DNA of 51,445 nucleotides from a virus. Both the position numbers and the translations under genes were made by a program. The notes under the pieces were generated by a model that made no database searches, was not told the DNA's origin, and saw only the letters and a program-made list of their open reading frames with translations. The stretch spans positions 1 through 51,445 of IMG/VR virus record IMGVR_UViG_3300013372_000298; one strand, written 5' to 3'. Of this stretch, positions 1 through 8,570 are shown piece after piece; the first letter of the stretch is position 1; each line of letters begins with the position of its first letter.

Positions 1-1691
1 GTTAACAATACAGCGTCATTAACTGCTGGACGTACACTTAATCCACTAACTGTTAATGTGGTACGTGTATTAGATACTAATGTTCCAGTATACAATGTAG
101 GTCCTACGCCTTCTGCCCATAATCCATAATCACCGAAACTGTTGTTTGAGTTAGTGATTGAGCAAGTACCGCCATTTTCACACTTAACACCTGCTGTACA
201 GCAGATAGTGAATATACTTACCAACTGTGCATAACCTTGATTAGTGATGTGTATACCTAATCCACCTTGATTGAATTGAGTGTATGCATCCAATACCATT
301 GATTTCAAACCACTTGCTAAATTGCCATCTACACGCATACCTGCACCAGTAGTTGTGATACTGCTACAGTTTTGAATGTATGGACTAGTTATAATTGGGC
401 CAGCACCAGTACTTGGGAAAGCGACTGCGGCTGCTGGATCTAGATGATCTCTGAATGTCATACCGGTTATATAGCAACGATTACGAACCCAGAAGATATC
501 GCTTGTTGGTGTTGCTGGTCTTACTGTTACCGCACGTAAGTTATCACCTACGATACTAACACCTGAACTCAATGACATAGGATTTATTTCAGTATAATCA
601 CCTGCTTTAACCATGATCACAGTCACGCCAGTTGGATTCAATGCTTGTAATGCATTGGCTGCTGTTACTGCTGATGCGATTGTTAATTTAGCATGTGTCA
701 AATCTGTGCCGCTATTTGCATCATTACCTGACTTGCTTACATATAATACGTTTTGTGCTACGCCTGCACTTCCTGTAGCACCGGTTGCACCTGTAGGACC
801 GGCGATACCAGTAGAACCTGTACTACCTACTGGTCCACCTGAAGTTACAGCGGCATAACCTGCTGTTGCAGTAGTGAACGTCAATGTCAATGTATTTGCA
901 TTTACGAAATCAATTTCGGGGAAATCATATCTGCCTACAAAACTCTTGTCGGTGTTGTCTACTGGTTCTACTACAACATATTGTTGATTTAAATAGTGAT
1001 TAACCGTCCAAACTAGTGCCGGTGATGATTGAGTGTGTATGTATGAAGACCCTAATGGTCCAGTCGAACCAGTCGCTCCTGTAGCACCAGTCAATCCTGT
1101 AGCACCTTGTGGAGTGAAGATGTTCACGTTCCAGTTTGAATAAGAACCTGATCCTGATCCTAATCCACCTGTTACGCTTACTGTGATAGAACCATCTAAT
1201 ATGTTATAAGACTGAACAGTACCTGTCATGTATTGGTTGCTGTAACCAACTGCTGAGAATATAATGTTTTGATTCGGTGTGTAGGGTAGCCCGGTACCTA
1301 CTGTAGCATTGATAGTTGACGGTATCAATAACGGTAGTGTATTAGTGCTAGTAGTTGTGTAAGTAAGTGATGGACCTGTAGCGCCCATGCCACCGTATGA
1401 GACTGCCGCATATCCTGTCTGCGCAGTAGCAAAAGTAAGTGTTAAAGTCGAGTCGTCTAGAAATTCAATCTCAGGATAGTCATAACGTCCTACAAAACTG
1501 ATATTATTACTATCGATAGGTTCTACGTTAACATATCTTTCGCCTAGGTTGTGATTTACAGTCCAGACAGTTGAGGCTGAAGACTGAGTGTGAATGTATG
1601 TACCACCTGTAGGACCAGTGGCACCTTGAACACCGACTATCGCCTGTTCCCAACTGCTCGTTGACTCATTATAATATTTTAATACGCCCAT
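1..1691 (-). CDS. Tail fibre-like protein with collagen-like spacers and beta-helix region (3' end outside window)
   Basis: The gene begins with ATG at 1691 and stays open to the left edge, so only about 563 N-terminal residues are visible. After a short N-terminus (MGVLKYYNE) come Gly-Ala-Thr-Gly-type collagen-like triplets. A domain of about 70 residues ([16 protein letters not shown]...VGRYDYPEIEF...LTLTF) occurs twice, near 1425-1607 and 845-1050, separated by a Gly/Ser-rich stretch. From about 760 leftwards the sequence (LYVSKSGNDANSGTDL, later VIMVKAGDYTEINP) looks like a pectate-lyase-type right-handed beta-helix, common in receptor-binding fibres. It is a likely host-recognition or accessory fibre protein. 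A perfect late octamer lies 9 nt upstream and no Shine-Dalgarno is seen. The next gene upstream shares the 70-residue module. Confidence 0.75.
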   Translation of the reverse strand, partial: MGVLKYYNESTSSWEQAIVGVQGATGPTGGTYIHTQSSASTVWTVNHNLGERYVNVEPIDSNNISFVGRYDYPEIEFLDDSTLTLTFATAQTGYAAVSYGGMGATGPSLTYTTTSTNTLPLLIPSTINATVGTGLPYTPNQNIIFSAVGYSNQYMTGTVQSYNILDGSITVSVTGGLGSGSGSYSNWNVNIFTPQGATGLTGATGATGSTGPLGSSYIHTQSSPALVWTVNHYLNQQYVVVEPVDNTDKSFVGRYDFPEIDFVNANTLTLTFTTATAGYAAVTSGGPVGSTGSTGIAGPTGATGATGSAGVAQNVLYVSKSGNDANSGTDLTHAKLTIASAVTAANALQALNPTGVTVIMVKAGDYTEINPMSLSSGVSIVGDNLRAVTVRPATPTSDIFWVRNRCYITGMTFRDHLDPAAAVAFPSTGAGPIITSPYIQNCSSITTTGAGMRVDGNLASGLKSMVLDAYTQFNQGGLGIHITNQGYAQLVSIFTICCTAGVKCENGGTCSITNSNNSFGDYGLWAEGVGPTLYTGTLVSNTRTTLTVSGLSVRPAVNDAVLL

Positions 1692-1700
1692 AATATGTTA

Positions 1701-1708
1701 TATTTATA
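1701..1708 (-). promoter_or_regulatory. T4-type late promoter octamer
   Basis: The minus strand reads TATAAATA, the exact T4 late-promoter consensus, 9 nt before the ATG at 1691. The predicted transcription start, about 6 nt downstream, would leave only a few nucleotides of leader. Confidence 0.7.
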
Positions 1709-1722
1709 TACCTATAATTTGA

Positions 1723-4323
1723 TCATGCATAACTTGCTCCAACAGTATACCACTGAGTGGAACTTATAGCATAATATTGTAAAGATGAATTTGCTGTGTG
1801 AGTGTATCCTGCATTTGTTGCTAACCCATTAATGGCTGCACCGGCTGCTGGATATACATTCATATCTGTTACTGTTGTATTATTGACTATCAATACCATT
1901 CCTGTGGTTGCTGTAGGCAATCTTACACCTTGTCCCACACTTACTGATGTTACTACATTGATATCTTTTGTCAATGCTGTAGCATCACCTTGCACAGTAC
2001 CTGCCGCGCTAACAGTAGCGTCAACACTTCTTATGTAGTATGACTGAGATACTATGTTACCTGCTAATGTTAATGTATCAGTGTTTTTATTGTATGTGAA
2101 ACCTGAGTCGCCGTTTTGAACTCCGGCGTCATTAAATTGAACTTCTGTATTTGCACCACCTACTGAACCTGCAGGGCCAGTTGCACCGGTCGCACCTGCG
2201 GGGCCAGTCGCACCACTTCCAGTAGCGCCAGTTAGACCAGTAGCACCTATATCACCAGTAGCACCGGTGGCGCCTGTTGCACCACCTGGACTTCCTGCAG
2301 GACCAGTAGCACCTACACTACCACCTGATGATATTGCCGCATATCCAGAAACAGAACTGCTGAAAGTCAATGTCAATGAGTTGTTATCAATGAATGCGAT
2401 TGTTGGATAATCATAACGGCCAACGTAACTCACGTTAGCACTATCTACTGGTTCTACGTTAACATATTTGTCGTCAAGGTTGTGATTGACAGTCCATACT
2501 GTGCTTGCTACGCTTTGTGTATGAAGATAAGTTGAGCCTGCAGGGCCTGTAGCCCCGGTTGCACCACCAGCACCTGTAGCACCAGTAGCACCATTTGCAC
2601 CTGCAGGTCCTGTTGCTCCAGTAGAGCCAGAACCAGTAGCACCTGTTGCTCCTGTTGGGCCACCTGAAGGACCTGTCGCACCTGTAAGACCTGTAGCACC
2701 TACACCATCTATGCCAGGTGTACTTGTATCATACCAAAGTACATCAGTATCTACTGGTGGAGTAGGACTTTCAACAATACCGGCAAGACCTGTAGCGCCT
2801 GTTGATCCAGTAATACCTGTAGCACCTTGTGGTCCTACAGCACCATCTAAGTTGATCTCCCATGCATTAGGTCCACCATATGTGCCTGAACCGCTAGTTG
2901 ACAAAACATTTACTATCAATACACCAGTAACATCATCGTATGATGTAACTGCACCAGTCATAGTTCTGCTGACTGCATTAGCGATAACAACTTCTTGTGC
3001 TGTTGAATAGGCTAGATTAGGATCTACTATTAAAGTTTTTGATCCAGTGCTTATAGTTAATGAAGTAACACTAGTTGTAGCATAGATATCACCTGCATCG
3101 CCTTGAGGACCTGTAGCACCTGTCGCGCCAGTCGCACCGCCGTTAGTCCATGTTAAGTTACCTGTACCATCAGTAGTCAATACTTGATTGTTTGAACCAC
3201 CTAATATTGTTAAGTTAGCGACTGGACCTAAGTTAGCGGATTGAGTGATGAAAAGATTATTACCTTGTAGATTATTTGCCTCTACACCATCTGTAGCATA
3301 CAAGTCATCAGTGATAACACTACCATCAACACCCATACCATTCGATGTGAATGTGACAATATCTTGACCAGTAACTGTAACGATAACGTTGCTATTCGCT
3401 ATAGGTATATGAACGTTTGTTGACCCTTTTGATATGTAACTACCGGCTGATACGTTAAGATTGCTTATATTAGAACCATCACCATAAAGATATGATGCAG
3501 TCAAATTACCGGTAACAGTTAAATTATTAGTTGAGTCGTTAAATGTAAAATTAGAACTGGCTCCGAAATCACCATTGCTATTATATTGTACTTCTGTATT
3601 ATTACCTGCAACTTGTTCAAAATCTACAGGATTACCATTAGCGTAACGATAATCATCAGTCCATACAGCACCGGCTTTGACATTACCGGTAACGTTTGTG
3701 TTTTGTATATTTGCAACATTTGCTACTAAAGTATTAGTCACATTTGCTGTCACGAATGTAACATTTCCTGTAGCATTGATATTATTTGCTATAAGATTAT
3801 TTGAAATGTTAGCATTAGGAACATTGAGTGATATGTTACCTACAATATTAGCGGCAGTTAATGTATTTGTTATATTGGCATTATTTGCTATTACTAAATT
3901 ACCAATAAGATTATTTGATGCGTTGACATTACCATTTGTAATGTAAACATTAGGAGCAACGTTAGCAGTACCGATGTACAGCGAATTACTTATAAAAGTA
4001 TCATCACGCAAATCCACATACAATGTTTGTATAGCATTGTTTACAGTAGTTGAATACCCTAGACTGTTTGGTGCTAAACCTACTTCTAGAGTAGTTGTAG
4101 TTACGTTTAATCTTGAAAAATCTGCTGAGAGTAATACATTACCCGTGGACTGATTAACGGAGATGCCCGCTTGCTTTGTTCTATTGATGGATAGAACACC
4201 CTGAGAATTCTGTAATCTGAAAAGTTCGGAGAAATTATCCTGTGTCTTTTGAAACGCGGCGCGTATCGCGTCTGCGTCTGGATCATCTGGAAAACTACCG
4301 AAGTCAATGTTTCTTTGTGCCAT
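1723..4323 (-). CDS. Structural fibre/baseplate-associated protein with collagen-like repeats
   Basis: An 866-residue protein. The N-terminus ([20 protein letters not shown] then TQDNFSELF) resembles the attachment end of large fibre-like proteins of aquatic T4-like phages. Residues of about 100-260 are Asn/Thr/Ala-rich repeats ([15 protein letters not shown] type), probably beta-structured. The second half has several Gly-Ala-Thr-Gly collagen-like blocks separating globular pieces. One piece ([20 protein letters not shown]...[11 protein letters not shown]) is the same 70-residue module found twice in the next gene downstream. A late octamer lies 23 nt upstream of the ATG. I infer a trimeric fibre or whisker component; the exact position in the virion is unknown. 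Confidence 0.75.
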   Translation of the reverse strand: MAQRNIDFGSFPDDPDADAIRAAFQKTQDNFSELFRLQNSQGVLSINRTKQAGISVNQSTGNVLLSADFSRLNVTTTTLEVGLAPNSLGYSTTVNNAIQTLYVDLRDDTFISNSLYIGTANVAPNVYITNGNVNASNNLIGNLVIANNANITNTLTAANIVGNISLNVPNANISNNLIANNINATGNVTFVTANVTNTLVANVANIQNTNVTGNVKAGAVWTDDYRYANGNPVDFEQVAGNNTEVQYNSNGDFGASSNFTFNDSTNNLTVTGNLTASYLYGDGSNISNLNVSAGSYISKGSTNVHIPIANSNVIVTVTGQDIVTFTSNGMGVDGSVITDDLYATDGVEANNLQGNNLFITQSANLGPVANLTILGGSNNQVLTTDGTGNLTWTNGGATGATGATGPQGDAGDIYATTSVTSLTISTGSKTLIVDPNLAYSTAQEVVIANAVSRTMTGAVTSYDDVTGVLIVNVLSTSGSGTYGGPNAWEINLDGAVGPQGATGITGSTGATGLAGIVESPTPPVDTDVLWYDTSTPGIDGVGATGLTGATGPSGGPTGATGATGSGSTGATGPAGANGATGATGAGGATGATGPAGSTYLHTQSVASTVWTVNHNLDDKYVNVEPVDSANVSYVGRYDYPTIAFIDNNSLTLTFSSSVSGYAAISSGGSVGATGPAGSPGGATGATGATGDIGATGLTGATGSGATGPAGATGATGPAGSVGGANTEVQFNDAGVQNGDSGFTYNKNTDTLTLAGNIVSQSYYIRSVDATVSAAGTVQGDATALTKDINVVTSVSVGQGVRLPTATTGMVLIVNNTTVTDMNVYPAAGAAINGLATNAGYTHTANSSLQYYAISSTQWYTVGASYA

Positions 4324-4346
4324 TTAACCACTCACCGTTAATCTAG

Positions 4347-4354
4347 TATTTATC
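4347..4354 (-). promoter_or_regulatory. T4-type late promoter octamer
   Basis: GATAAATA on the minus strand, 23 nt before the ATG at 4323. The leader contains a GGTGAGTGG stretch that could act as a Shine-Dalgarno. Confidence 0.65.
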
Positions 4355-4377
4355 GTTCTGGGATAAAGTAAAACGCC

Positions 4378-4406
4378 AAAAAAATACCCGACGTGTGCCG
4401 GGTATT
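4378..4406 (-). terminator. Rho-independent terminator
   Basis: On the minus strand, stem AATACCCG (4399-4406) pairs with CGGGTATT (4383-4390) around an 8-nt loop and is followed by a run of T. It lies just downstream of the stop at 4434 and ends the operon running from 7.2 kb leftwards. Confidence 0.8.
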
Positions 4407-4433
4407 CTCTATTGCTATTATACAATAGCCTAA

Positions 4434-6620
4434 TTACTGACCAAGACCTGCAAGTCTTCTGAACTCAGCGAAATCTTCATCTCCTGTGCGCTCTTTATCA
4501 CCTGCAAGTACAGGGATAGTTTGCTGACCAGTTGATTTAGGCTTGTTCAAGCCACCTGAGATAACTTGAGTCATGAATTCTATATCACGTTCAAATGTCT
4601 GCTGTGTACCGTCTTTACCCGCATCATTTGCCCACTCATCGACTTTTTCTTTCTTGTCTTTCTTGTCATCGTATTCGATGTCTTTCTTTACTTTTTCACC
4701 GGCTTTTTCTGCTTTGTTGTCATCTTTACCTTTATGATCTTCATCATATTCGATATCTTTAGCGACTTTCTTAGCAGCCTTTTCTGCCTTGTCATCTTTC
4801 TCACTAGTTGACTCTTCAGCAAGCCATGCTAATTTCTTGTATAGATTCAAGAAACTTGTTCTTGATTCGCTCATTGCTTCTTCTTCCTCTTCGGCTGCAT
4901 CTGCTGACGCTACTGCATCAGCCGCTAATGGATTGCTTTCCATACCGTCTTCGTTAGTCGCTCCACCTTTGGCTGACCCACCTGCTGCCAACGCTGAATC
5001 AATTTGTGCCGCGGCTTCTTGACCTTGCTCATAACCTTCTCCGTCATCTTCTGCGACTTGATATTCCATCTGGTCTTCTGATTCTACTTCATCAACCATC
5101 TCTTTACCTTCGCCGCACTTATGACCTGCTTCCATCATGCCACCGCACTCGTTGCAAGTTTGTTCTTTAGCGTGATCATGTCCTTCTTCATCTTTATAGT
5201 CATCACCACCTGACATGACTTTTAACAAGCCCATCATGCCGCCTTTATCGTCATAGCCACTGAACTTAGGTGCACCATAGTCACTCATCGCGGCTGCTGG
5301 CTCTGCTGGACTGTCTAGTTGCTGTTCGCCACCGAGACCACCTAGACCAACTTGCTTAATGAATGCCAACAACTTACCAGCATCATCACCTGTTGCTGAA
5401 ACGCTTACTGAATCATCACCCATGCCATCATCTAAACCTTGTGACATGTTGACGCTTAGACCCTCACTTAACAAGTCATTCAATTGCTTGTCTAGTGATT
5501 CAAATGCAAATGCATCTGTTTCTAGTACATCTTTGTCATGCATAGTCTGACCAAATGCTTTGAATGTATCACCGGGTGTCTTCATGGCTTGTTGCTTCAT
5601 GTAAGCAGTCTTATCCATCTCACCTAGTGAACCTTCTTCGGCGCCATAACTTGCCATATCATCGACAACATCTTGTCCTGATTCGATCTCGCTTACTACA
5701 AGACCACGATTTGGCATCAAGCCATAGCACTCATCGATGCCTTCTTTGAAACCTTCGTGATAACGACGGTGTTCATCACTGCCTTCGTTATAGCGGCAAG
5801 CATAATTTGACTTGCTCAATCCGTGTGATTTGCCTTCGTGATAGGCTGCTTCTAATGTATTCATTGCTTCGTCTACCTTCTTTTTCTTTTCATCTTTTAG
5901 ATGTGATTTTACTTTTTCTTCAGTTTCTTTTTTGTCTTTATTAGACTTATCTATATTTTTTTGAAACTTACCTGCAAAATCTTTTTTCGCTTCTAATGTT
6001 TTTTGACTACGACCGGCGCCCAATCCAGCACCGTAGTCTGGACCTGCATGTGGAATTTCTGCTTCTTCTACTCCGCCCTTCCAGTCCTTCTTAGCACGGA
6101 TGGCGAACATGATCTGACGCATTCTCTTAAAGCCAGGAGTACCTTCTTTGTGTGGGCCACTCTTCTTTAATTTAGTAAGCATTGATTTCAATTCTTCAAC
6201 ACTCTTACCTGCATATTGACCAGTTGGCTCCACCTTAGCATCGCCGGCCCATTTCTCATCAAGAGCGTCTTCTTTCATCTCGTCTCCGGCTAGTGACATC
6301 TCACCTTTACCGATCGCTGATTTGATTGTTGCGGCAAGTGCAGGATTAGTTACTGAGCCAATCACTTCATTACCTTTTTTAATAACTTGTGCTGATTGTT
6401 TTGCAGGTTCAATAGTCAATTGATCTGCTTCGTTAATCATATTTTTGTCGATGGCTTCAAACCAATCTTTCAAAGATTTCTTTTTATCTTTAGCAGCCAA
6501 TGCCGCTTTCTTAGCACGTTCTGCGGCTGCTTTTTTATCGTGTGGCTTGTCAGAAGATTTAGCATCTTTATCATATGCATCTTCTTCATTAACCATTTCT
6601 AGAAATTTTCTAAAATCCAT
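4434..6620 (-). CDS. Large charged late protein, possibly head-internal, with RMF-like and zinc-ribbon-like motifs
   Basis: A 728-residue, very charged, low-complexity protein (Lys/Asp/Glu/Ala). It begins MDFRKFLEMVNEED, a short helix like those that target T4 internal head proteins. It contains many [LI]-x-E triplets (INEA, LSEG, LAEE), the type of site cut by the T4 prohead protease. Near the middle is an RMF-like stretch (AAYHEGKSHGLS...YACRYNEG...RRYHEGFKEGID). Further on is a zinc-ribbon-like CNECGGMMEAGHKCGEG. The C-terminal third has repeated KDIEYD blocks in Lys-rich coil. It starts shortly after the 6633-7244 gene and ends at a strong terminator. Similar proteins occur in aquatic T4-like phages. 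A scaffold/core or injected-protein role is inference. Confidence 0.6.
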   Translation of the reverse strand: MDFRKFLEMVNEEDAYDKDAKSSDKPHDKKAAAERAKKAALAAKDKKKSLKDWFEAIDKNMINEADQLTIEPAKQSAQVIKKGNEVIGSVTNPALAATIKSAIGKGEMSLAGDEMKEDALDEKWAGDAKVEPTGQYAGKSVEELKSMLTKLKKSGPHKEGTPGFKRMRQIMFAIRAKKDWKGGVEEAEIPHAGPDYGAGLGAGRSQKTLEAKKDFAGKFQKNIDKSNKDKKETEEKVKSHLKDEKKKKVDEAMNTLEAAYHEGKSHGLSKSNYACRYNEGSDEHRRYHEGFKEGIDECYGLMPNRGLVVSEIESGQDVVDDMASYGAEEGSLGEMDKTAYMKQQAMKTPGDTFKAFGQTMHDKDVLETDAFAFESLDKQLNDLLSEGLSVNMSQGLDDGMGDDSVSVSATGDDAGKLLAFIKQVGLGGLGGEQQLDSPAEPAAAMSDYGAPKFSGYDDKGGMMGLLKVMSGGDDYKDEEGHDHAKEQTCNECGGMMEAGHKCGEGKEMVDEVESEDQMEYQVAEDDGEGYEQGQEAAAQIDSALAAGGSAKGGATNEDGMESNPLAADAVASADAAEEEEEAMSESRTSFLNLYKKLAWLAEESTSEKDDKAEKAAKKVAKDIEYDEDHKGKDDNKAEKAGEKVKKDIEYDDKKDKKEKVDEWANDAGKDGTQQTFERDIEFMTQVISGGLNKPKSTGQQTIPVLAGDKERTGDEDFAEFRRLAGLGQ

Positions 6621-6632
6621 GATCGGTTCCTC

Positions 6633-7244
6633 TTATACCATTGCGCCTGTTTTTGGCTTTTCTGGACGTTTGATATTTGTCATAGGACTCTTATCACCCA
6701 TGCTCTTGTCATCCAAATAAGGCTTGAATGGATCAAAACTGTCCGGTGTTTCTTTCGCTGAATAAGGAATCATTATCTGTGAATCCTTGCTCTGTTCTTT
6801 GATACTACTTAGATATGAATCAGCATAATCTTTATTTGCCTGATCTGCTCCGCTAATCTTATCAAAATCTTTTGTGTTAGGATTCATTTGATTAGCATAT
6901 TCTTCTTGCTCACGATTGATGCTATCGTCATACTTGCTATCAACCAAACGAACATAATTCAAATTATAGCCTAATAATTGTGCCAACTGTTGTACCATTG
7001 GCTCAGTGCATGGATAACGGAACTTGCACTTTAATAGTGTCACTGGTTCGTTATGTACGCCAGGAAATCCATATGGGTCTTTAGCAATAGGAAGTGTCTT
7101 AGGAGTGATTGGTCCTGCTGGTTCAAACTTCTTTAAATTGAATATGAACAAATCTAAGAAGTTCTTATCCACTTCACCCGCGATCTTAATAGTGACATCA
7201 TATAGATGTACGCTTTCAGCAATGTATTGTTTTAGGCTTTTCAT
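6633..7244 (-). CDS. Conserved T4-like virion-associated protein
   Basis: A 203-residue protein. The start MKSLKQYIAESVHL closely resembles the capsid-targeting leader of T4 internal proteins (MKTYQEFIAE). I-A-E at residues 8-10 matches the prohead protease cleavage pattern. The body (TIKIAGEVDKNFLDLF, KDPYGFPGVHNEPVT, TEPMVQQLAQLLGYNLN) resembles a conserved family in marine T4-like phages, from memory. The C-terminus is Pro/Lys/Asp-rich. A late octamer sits 22 nt upstream. It precedes the large charged protein in the same operon. No enzymatic motif is seen; I regard it as structural or head-internal. Confidence 0.6.
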   Translation of the reverse strand: MKSLKQYIAESVHLYDVTIKIAGEVDKNFLDLFIFNLKKFEPAGPITPKTLPIAKDPYGFPGVHNEPVTLLKCKFRYPCTEPMVQQLAQLLGYNLNYVRLVDSKYDDSINREQEEYANQMNPNTKDFDKISGADQANKDYADSYLSSIKEQSKDSQIMIPYSAKETPDSFDPFKPYLDDKSMGDKSPMTNIKRPEKPKTGAMV

Positions 7245-7266
7245 ATCTTATAATTCCCGTATCTAA

Positions 7267-7274
7267 TATTTATC
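7267..7274 (-). promoter_or_regulatory. T4-type late promoter octamer
   Basis: GATAAATA on the minus strand, overlapping the stop codon of the small terminase gene and 22 nt before the ATG at 7244. Confidence 0.65.
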
Positions 7275-7755
7275 ATTTATCCGTCTTTTTGTCAAGAAGT
7301 GCCTTGAGTATCTCATTACGATCAAGTGCTTTACCCTCACCTAACGGAGTGTTGTCTATCTCTTTGTCTTTGCTAGATTGCTTCTGGTCTAGCGCGGCCT
7401 TCTTTAACTGCAACTCAATCATCTTGAGTTTTTTGCTTACTTTGGCTGTCTTTGCTGTGATAGCATGTCCTAGCATAGTTCCTGCAACACCGAAAATCTC
7501 GCTACTAAAGCGACTATCTACTTGCATTCCTAGATCCATCAAGTCCTTATAACTGTTTTGTGCTAGGTTGGCTAGTTCGTCCATCTCTACGTCAGCGGTT
7601 TCAAGACCCCTGACTTGAGGTAATGCATTTTCGATTTTTTCGAGGTTATTGAGTGCAGATACCGTTACTTCCTGAGTCTCAGGCGGTAACTGAAACTCTT
7701 CGGTACTCTCTTCAGATTGAGAGAGATTGAATAATTCTTCAAGTTTTCTGGTCAT
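7273..7755 (-). CDS. 16: Terminase small subunit, gp16-like
   Basis: A 160-residue protein. Residues of about 85-130 (YKDLMDLGMQVDSRFSSEIF, AGTMLGHAITAKTAK, KKLKMIELQLKKAALDQ) match the central region of gp16 small terminases of T4-like cyanophages and pelagiphages. The remainder is acidic N-terminally and Lys/Asp-rich C-terminally. The T4 counterpart binds DNA ends and modulates the gp17 packaging motor; no gp17 lies in this window. An AATAAATA octamer, overlapping the gp4 stop codon, ends 4 nt before the ATG, with no Shine-Dalgarno. Confidence 0.75.
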   Translation of the reverse strand: MTRKLEELFNLSQSEESTEEFQLPPETQEVTVSALNNLEKIENALPQVRGLETADVEMDELANLAQNSYKDLMDLGMQVDSRFSSEIFGVAGTMLGHAITAKTAKVSKKLKMIELQLKKAALDQKQSSKDKEIDNTPLGEGKALDRNEILKALLDKKTDK

Positions 7756-7759
7756 GCAT

Positions 7760-7767
7760 TATTTATT
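7760..7767 (-). promoter_or_regulatory. Possible late promoter immediately before the start codon
   Basis: AATAAATA on the minus strand with 4 nt to the ATG at 7755. It differs from the consensus at the first base. If used, the transcript would be leaderless. Confidence 0.4.
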
Positions 7768-8200
7768 TGCGTTTGCCCTTGTAGAACAAATCATCTTCAG
7801 TAACTACTCTAAATGTACAACCTATCCTTTTACAATAGGCCATAGCAGCCGCCCATTTTGCATGATTCAATGCTACCGTGACTCTTTCTCTTGCACTAGC
7901 CACTCTGCTCTCAATGAGACTTTGTTTTTTGGGTTTTATCTCTACTATCTCTGCTCGTTGATGACCTAATCTATCTTGGTATAAAACAAAAAAGTCAGGT
8001 ATATAAACAGTCTGTTTACCCGTCAGTGGATTCCTGTAGGGTATTTGTATAGATTCACTAGCCCACTGTAATACGCTATCGTGGTTATCACAAAACATCA
8101 TGAATGTTAATTCCCAACCTGAACGATATTTAGGCACTGTTTTGCCTACGTATTTGTGTTTGTTCTTTACTTGGTATTTACCTTGTGCGTAATTAGCCAT
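7763..8200 (-). CDS. 4: Head completion protein, gp4-like
   Basis: A 145-residue protein close to the usual gp4 length. It has the hallmark segments YRSGWELTFMMFCDNH, VLQWASESIQIPYRNPLTGK and YIPDFFV...EIVEIKPK. The last looks like the catalytic strand pair of a PD-(D/E)XK (TnsA-like) fold, with Asp in PDF and Glu-x-Lys in EIK. In T4, gp4 is needed to finish DNA-filled heads before tail joining. The stop codon is 7 nt from the gp16 start. No octamer lies directly upstream, so it is probably read from the genes above. Confidence 0.85.
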   Translation of the reverse strand: MANYAQGKYQVKNKHKYVGKTVPKYRSGWELTFMMFCDNHDSVLQWASESIQIPYRNPLTGKQTVYIPDFFVLYQDRLGHQRAEIVEIKPKKQSLIESRVASARERVTVALNHAKWAAAMAYCKRIGCTFRVVTEDDLFYKGKRK

Positions 8201-8201
8201 A

Positions 8202-8567
8202 TCATAAAACTACGTTACGTGCCACTGGTTGTACAGGTCTGGGTATAGTTGCTACCCCATAAAGGCTTGTTTTTGATTTAAAACTATTTAGGTAGTATGC
8301 GAGATATTGATTTACTTCTAGTTTATTTTTAGTTGTGCCTTTAATATTTTCTAATAATGTTATTGCGTTTATGCCTGATTCTTGTGATACTCTAAAAAAG
8401 AATGCTGTAAAATTTTGTGCTATTGATTCTGTCTCGCATACACTTTTAAAATAACTTAATACTATATCATATTCATTTGTAGGTACTGTGACAGCGACAT
8501 TGTAAAAATTATCAAAAATCTTTACTGTCCTGTCAATGCTTTCGGTTTGTGTTACTATTAATGCCAT
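8202..8567 (-). CDS. Conserved T4-like virion protein, function unknown
   Basis: A 121-residue protein of a type I recall between the tail-tube genes and gp4 in aquatic T4-like phages. Visible features are an N-terminal DRTVKIFDNFYNVAVTV segment, a helical centre (SYFKSVCETESIAQNFTAFF, ITLLENIKG) and a C-terminus RPVQPVARNVVL. There is no membrane segment or catalytic motif. By position it is probably a small baseplate or neck component. The start is 4 nt downstream of an AATAAATA octamer, with no Shine-Dalgarno. Confidence 0.6.
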   Translation of the reverse strand: MALIVTQTESIDRTVKIFDNFYNVAVTVPTNEYDIVLSYFKSVCETESIAQNFTAFFFRVSQESGINAITLLENIKGTTKNKLEVNQYLAYYLNSFKSKTSLYGVATIPRPVQPVARNVVL

Positions 8568-8570
8568 GTC

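Noticed and set aside
613-858. Plus-strand open frame in the left-edge fibre gene
   Set aside because: Antisense to collagen-like codons; the minus-strand frame runs unbroken from 1691 to the edge.
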